Positions 13,801 through 14,183 of a stretch of DNA of 14,183 nt are shown piece after piece. The stretch is taken from the NCBI GenBank assembly GCA_025352845.1, contig JANXSC010000365.1:1-14183 (forward strand), in the 5' to 3' direction. The notes below the pieces were generated by a model that did not search any database, had not been told where the DNA came from, and saw only the letters and a program-made list of their open reading frames with translations. How positions within the stretch are numbered: the first letter of the stretch is position 1; every line of letters begins with the position of its first letter. The stretch comes from Opitutaceae bacterium. Lineage in GTDB: Bacteria > Verrucomicrobiota > Verrucomicrobiia > Opitutales > Opitutaceae. Position numbers and translations under genes: made by a program.

Positions 13801-14183
13801 TCACAGGTCTTGCAATGCGATAAATGCGCCGCCGTGGAGATAACACACGGTGCGCATCAGGTTCGCAAAGCGCAGCCCCGTGTTGCCCATCGAAAACTGG
13901 TAGCGGATGGTGGTGGGAAACCCGACGGCGTTGATCACGACCCGCCGATTGCCAAGTTCGTCGGCGGGGTTCAGCTCGTCGAGTTTCCGAATTACGCTGT
14001 CGGCAGATCCATCGCCGGTGAGTATTCCCTGGCTGCTGTTAAATTCGTCGCCGAAAACATAGATCCCGAGTTTCATATCAGGGTTATTTCGATCATAGAG
14101 GCGCTTAAATACTTCGAAGATTCCGAAAACCGGCGTGCTCGGTGAATCAAAATCGTAGCGGCGAAGCACACGCTTGATTTCAC
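13801..14183 (-). CDS. C-terminal part of a von Willebrand factor A domain protein (N-terminus beyond window edge)
   Basis: The frame is open from the right edge (127 codons visible) to TGA at 13801. It contains FGIFEVFKRLYDRNNPDMKLG, then IYVFGDEFNSSQGILTGDGS, DSVIRKLDELNPADELGNRR, VVINAVGFPTT and NTGLRFANLMRTVCYLHGGAFIAL. These fit the second half of a vWA fold: a buried beta strand ending in a conserved Asp, the helix before an R.VINAVGF strand, and a closing RFANLMR...GGAF.AL helix-strand. The metal-binding DxSxS motif would be upstream, outside the window. An internal GTG at 14169 is not the likely start. The fragmentary Bat-like gene follows directly, suggesting a Bat/vWA cluster. Function is unknown. 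Confidence 0.75.
   Translation of the reverse strand, partial: EIKRVLRRYDFDSPSTPVFGIFEVFKRLYDRNNPDMKLGIYVFGDEFNSSQGILTGDGSADSVIRKLDELNPADELGNRRVVINAVGFPTTIRYQFSMGNTGLRFANLMRTVCYLHGGAFIALQDL

Overview
The window is GC-rich DNA with compact, mostly intact genes, and the two strands alternate in blocks. No rRNA, tRNA, CRISPR array, transposase or phage gene was seen. The gene families (Gfo/Idh/MocA oxidoreductase, membrane Zn-peptidase, M48 lipoprotein protease, TPR-PEGA protein, HupE/UreJ-like protein, duplicated-permease ABC transporter, Bat-like vWA genes) and the lack of clear Shine-Dalgarno sequences suggest a Gram-negative, didermal bacterium. Verrucomicrobiota of the Opitutaceae type is my best guess. 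That placement is inference from gene content only.

Layout. (1) 1-1997: a cupin-AraC regulator (minus, cut by the left edge) is divergent from a Gfo/Idh/MocA sugar-type oxidoreductase (plus). The intergenic space holds two 7-bp half-sites exactly 21 bp apart, a plausible operator. (2) 1998-3755: after a REP-like inverted repeat and a strong hairpin comes a membrane zinc metallopeptidase (plus). It converges on an M48 lipoprotein protease (minus), and the two share a bidirectional terminator. (3) 4032-9031: a tightly overlapping four-gene plus-strand operon. It encodes a membrane-anchored TPR-PEGA protein, a secreted Gln/Gly-rich protein, a secreted protein with a Gly/Asp/Lys-rich tail interrupted by a -1 frameshift, and an exported TPR plus SMP-30/NHL beta-propeller protein. 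(4) 9063-13343: a minus-strand operon of a fused double ABC permease, a NitT/TauT-type ATPase with a C-terminal AAA-associated domain, and a HupE/UreJ-like membrane protein. No substrate-binding protein is present. (5) 13442-14183: remains of a Bat/vWA cluster (minus), with an internally deleted vWA membrane protein gene and the C-terminal end of another vWA protein that runs off the right edge.

The best candidate for something undescribed is region 3. Four co-translated genes combine a membrane TPR scaffold with two cysteine-free, low-complexity exported proteins. The reading frame of one continues in -1 frame after a perfectly phased A_AAA_AAG slippery heptamer. Whether this is programmed frameshifting, a phase-variable tract or a sequencing or mutational indel cannot be settled from one sequence. 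The -1 frame nevertheless looks protein-coding up to its stop, which overlaps the next gene's possible start.
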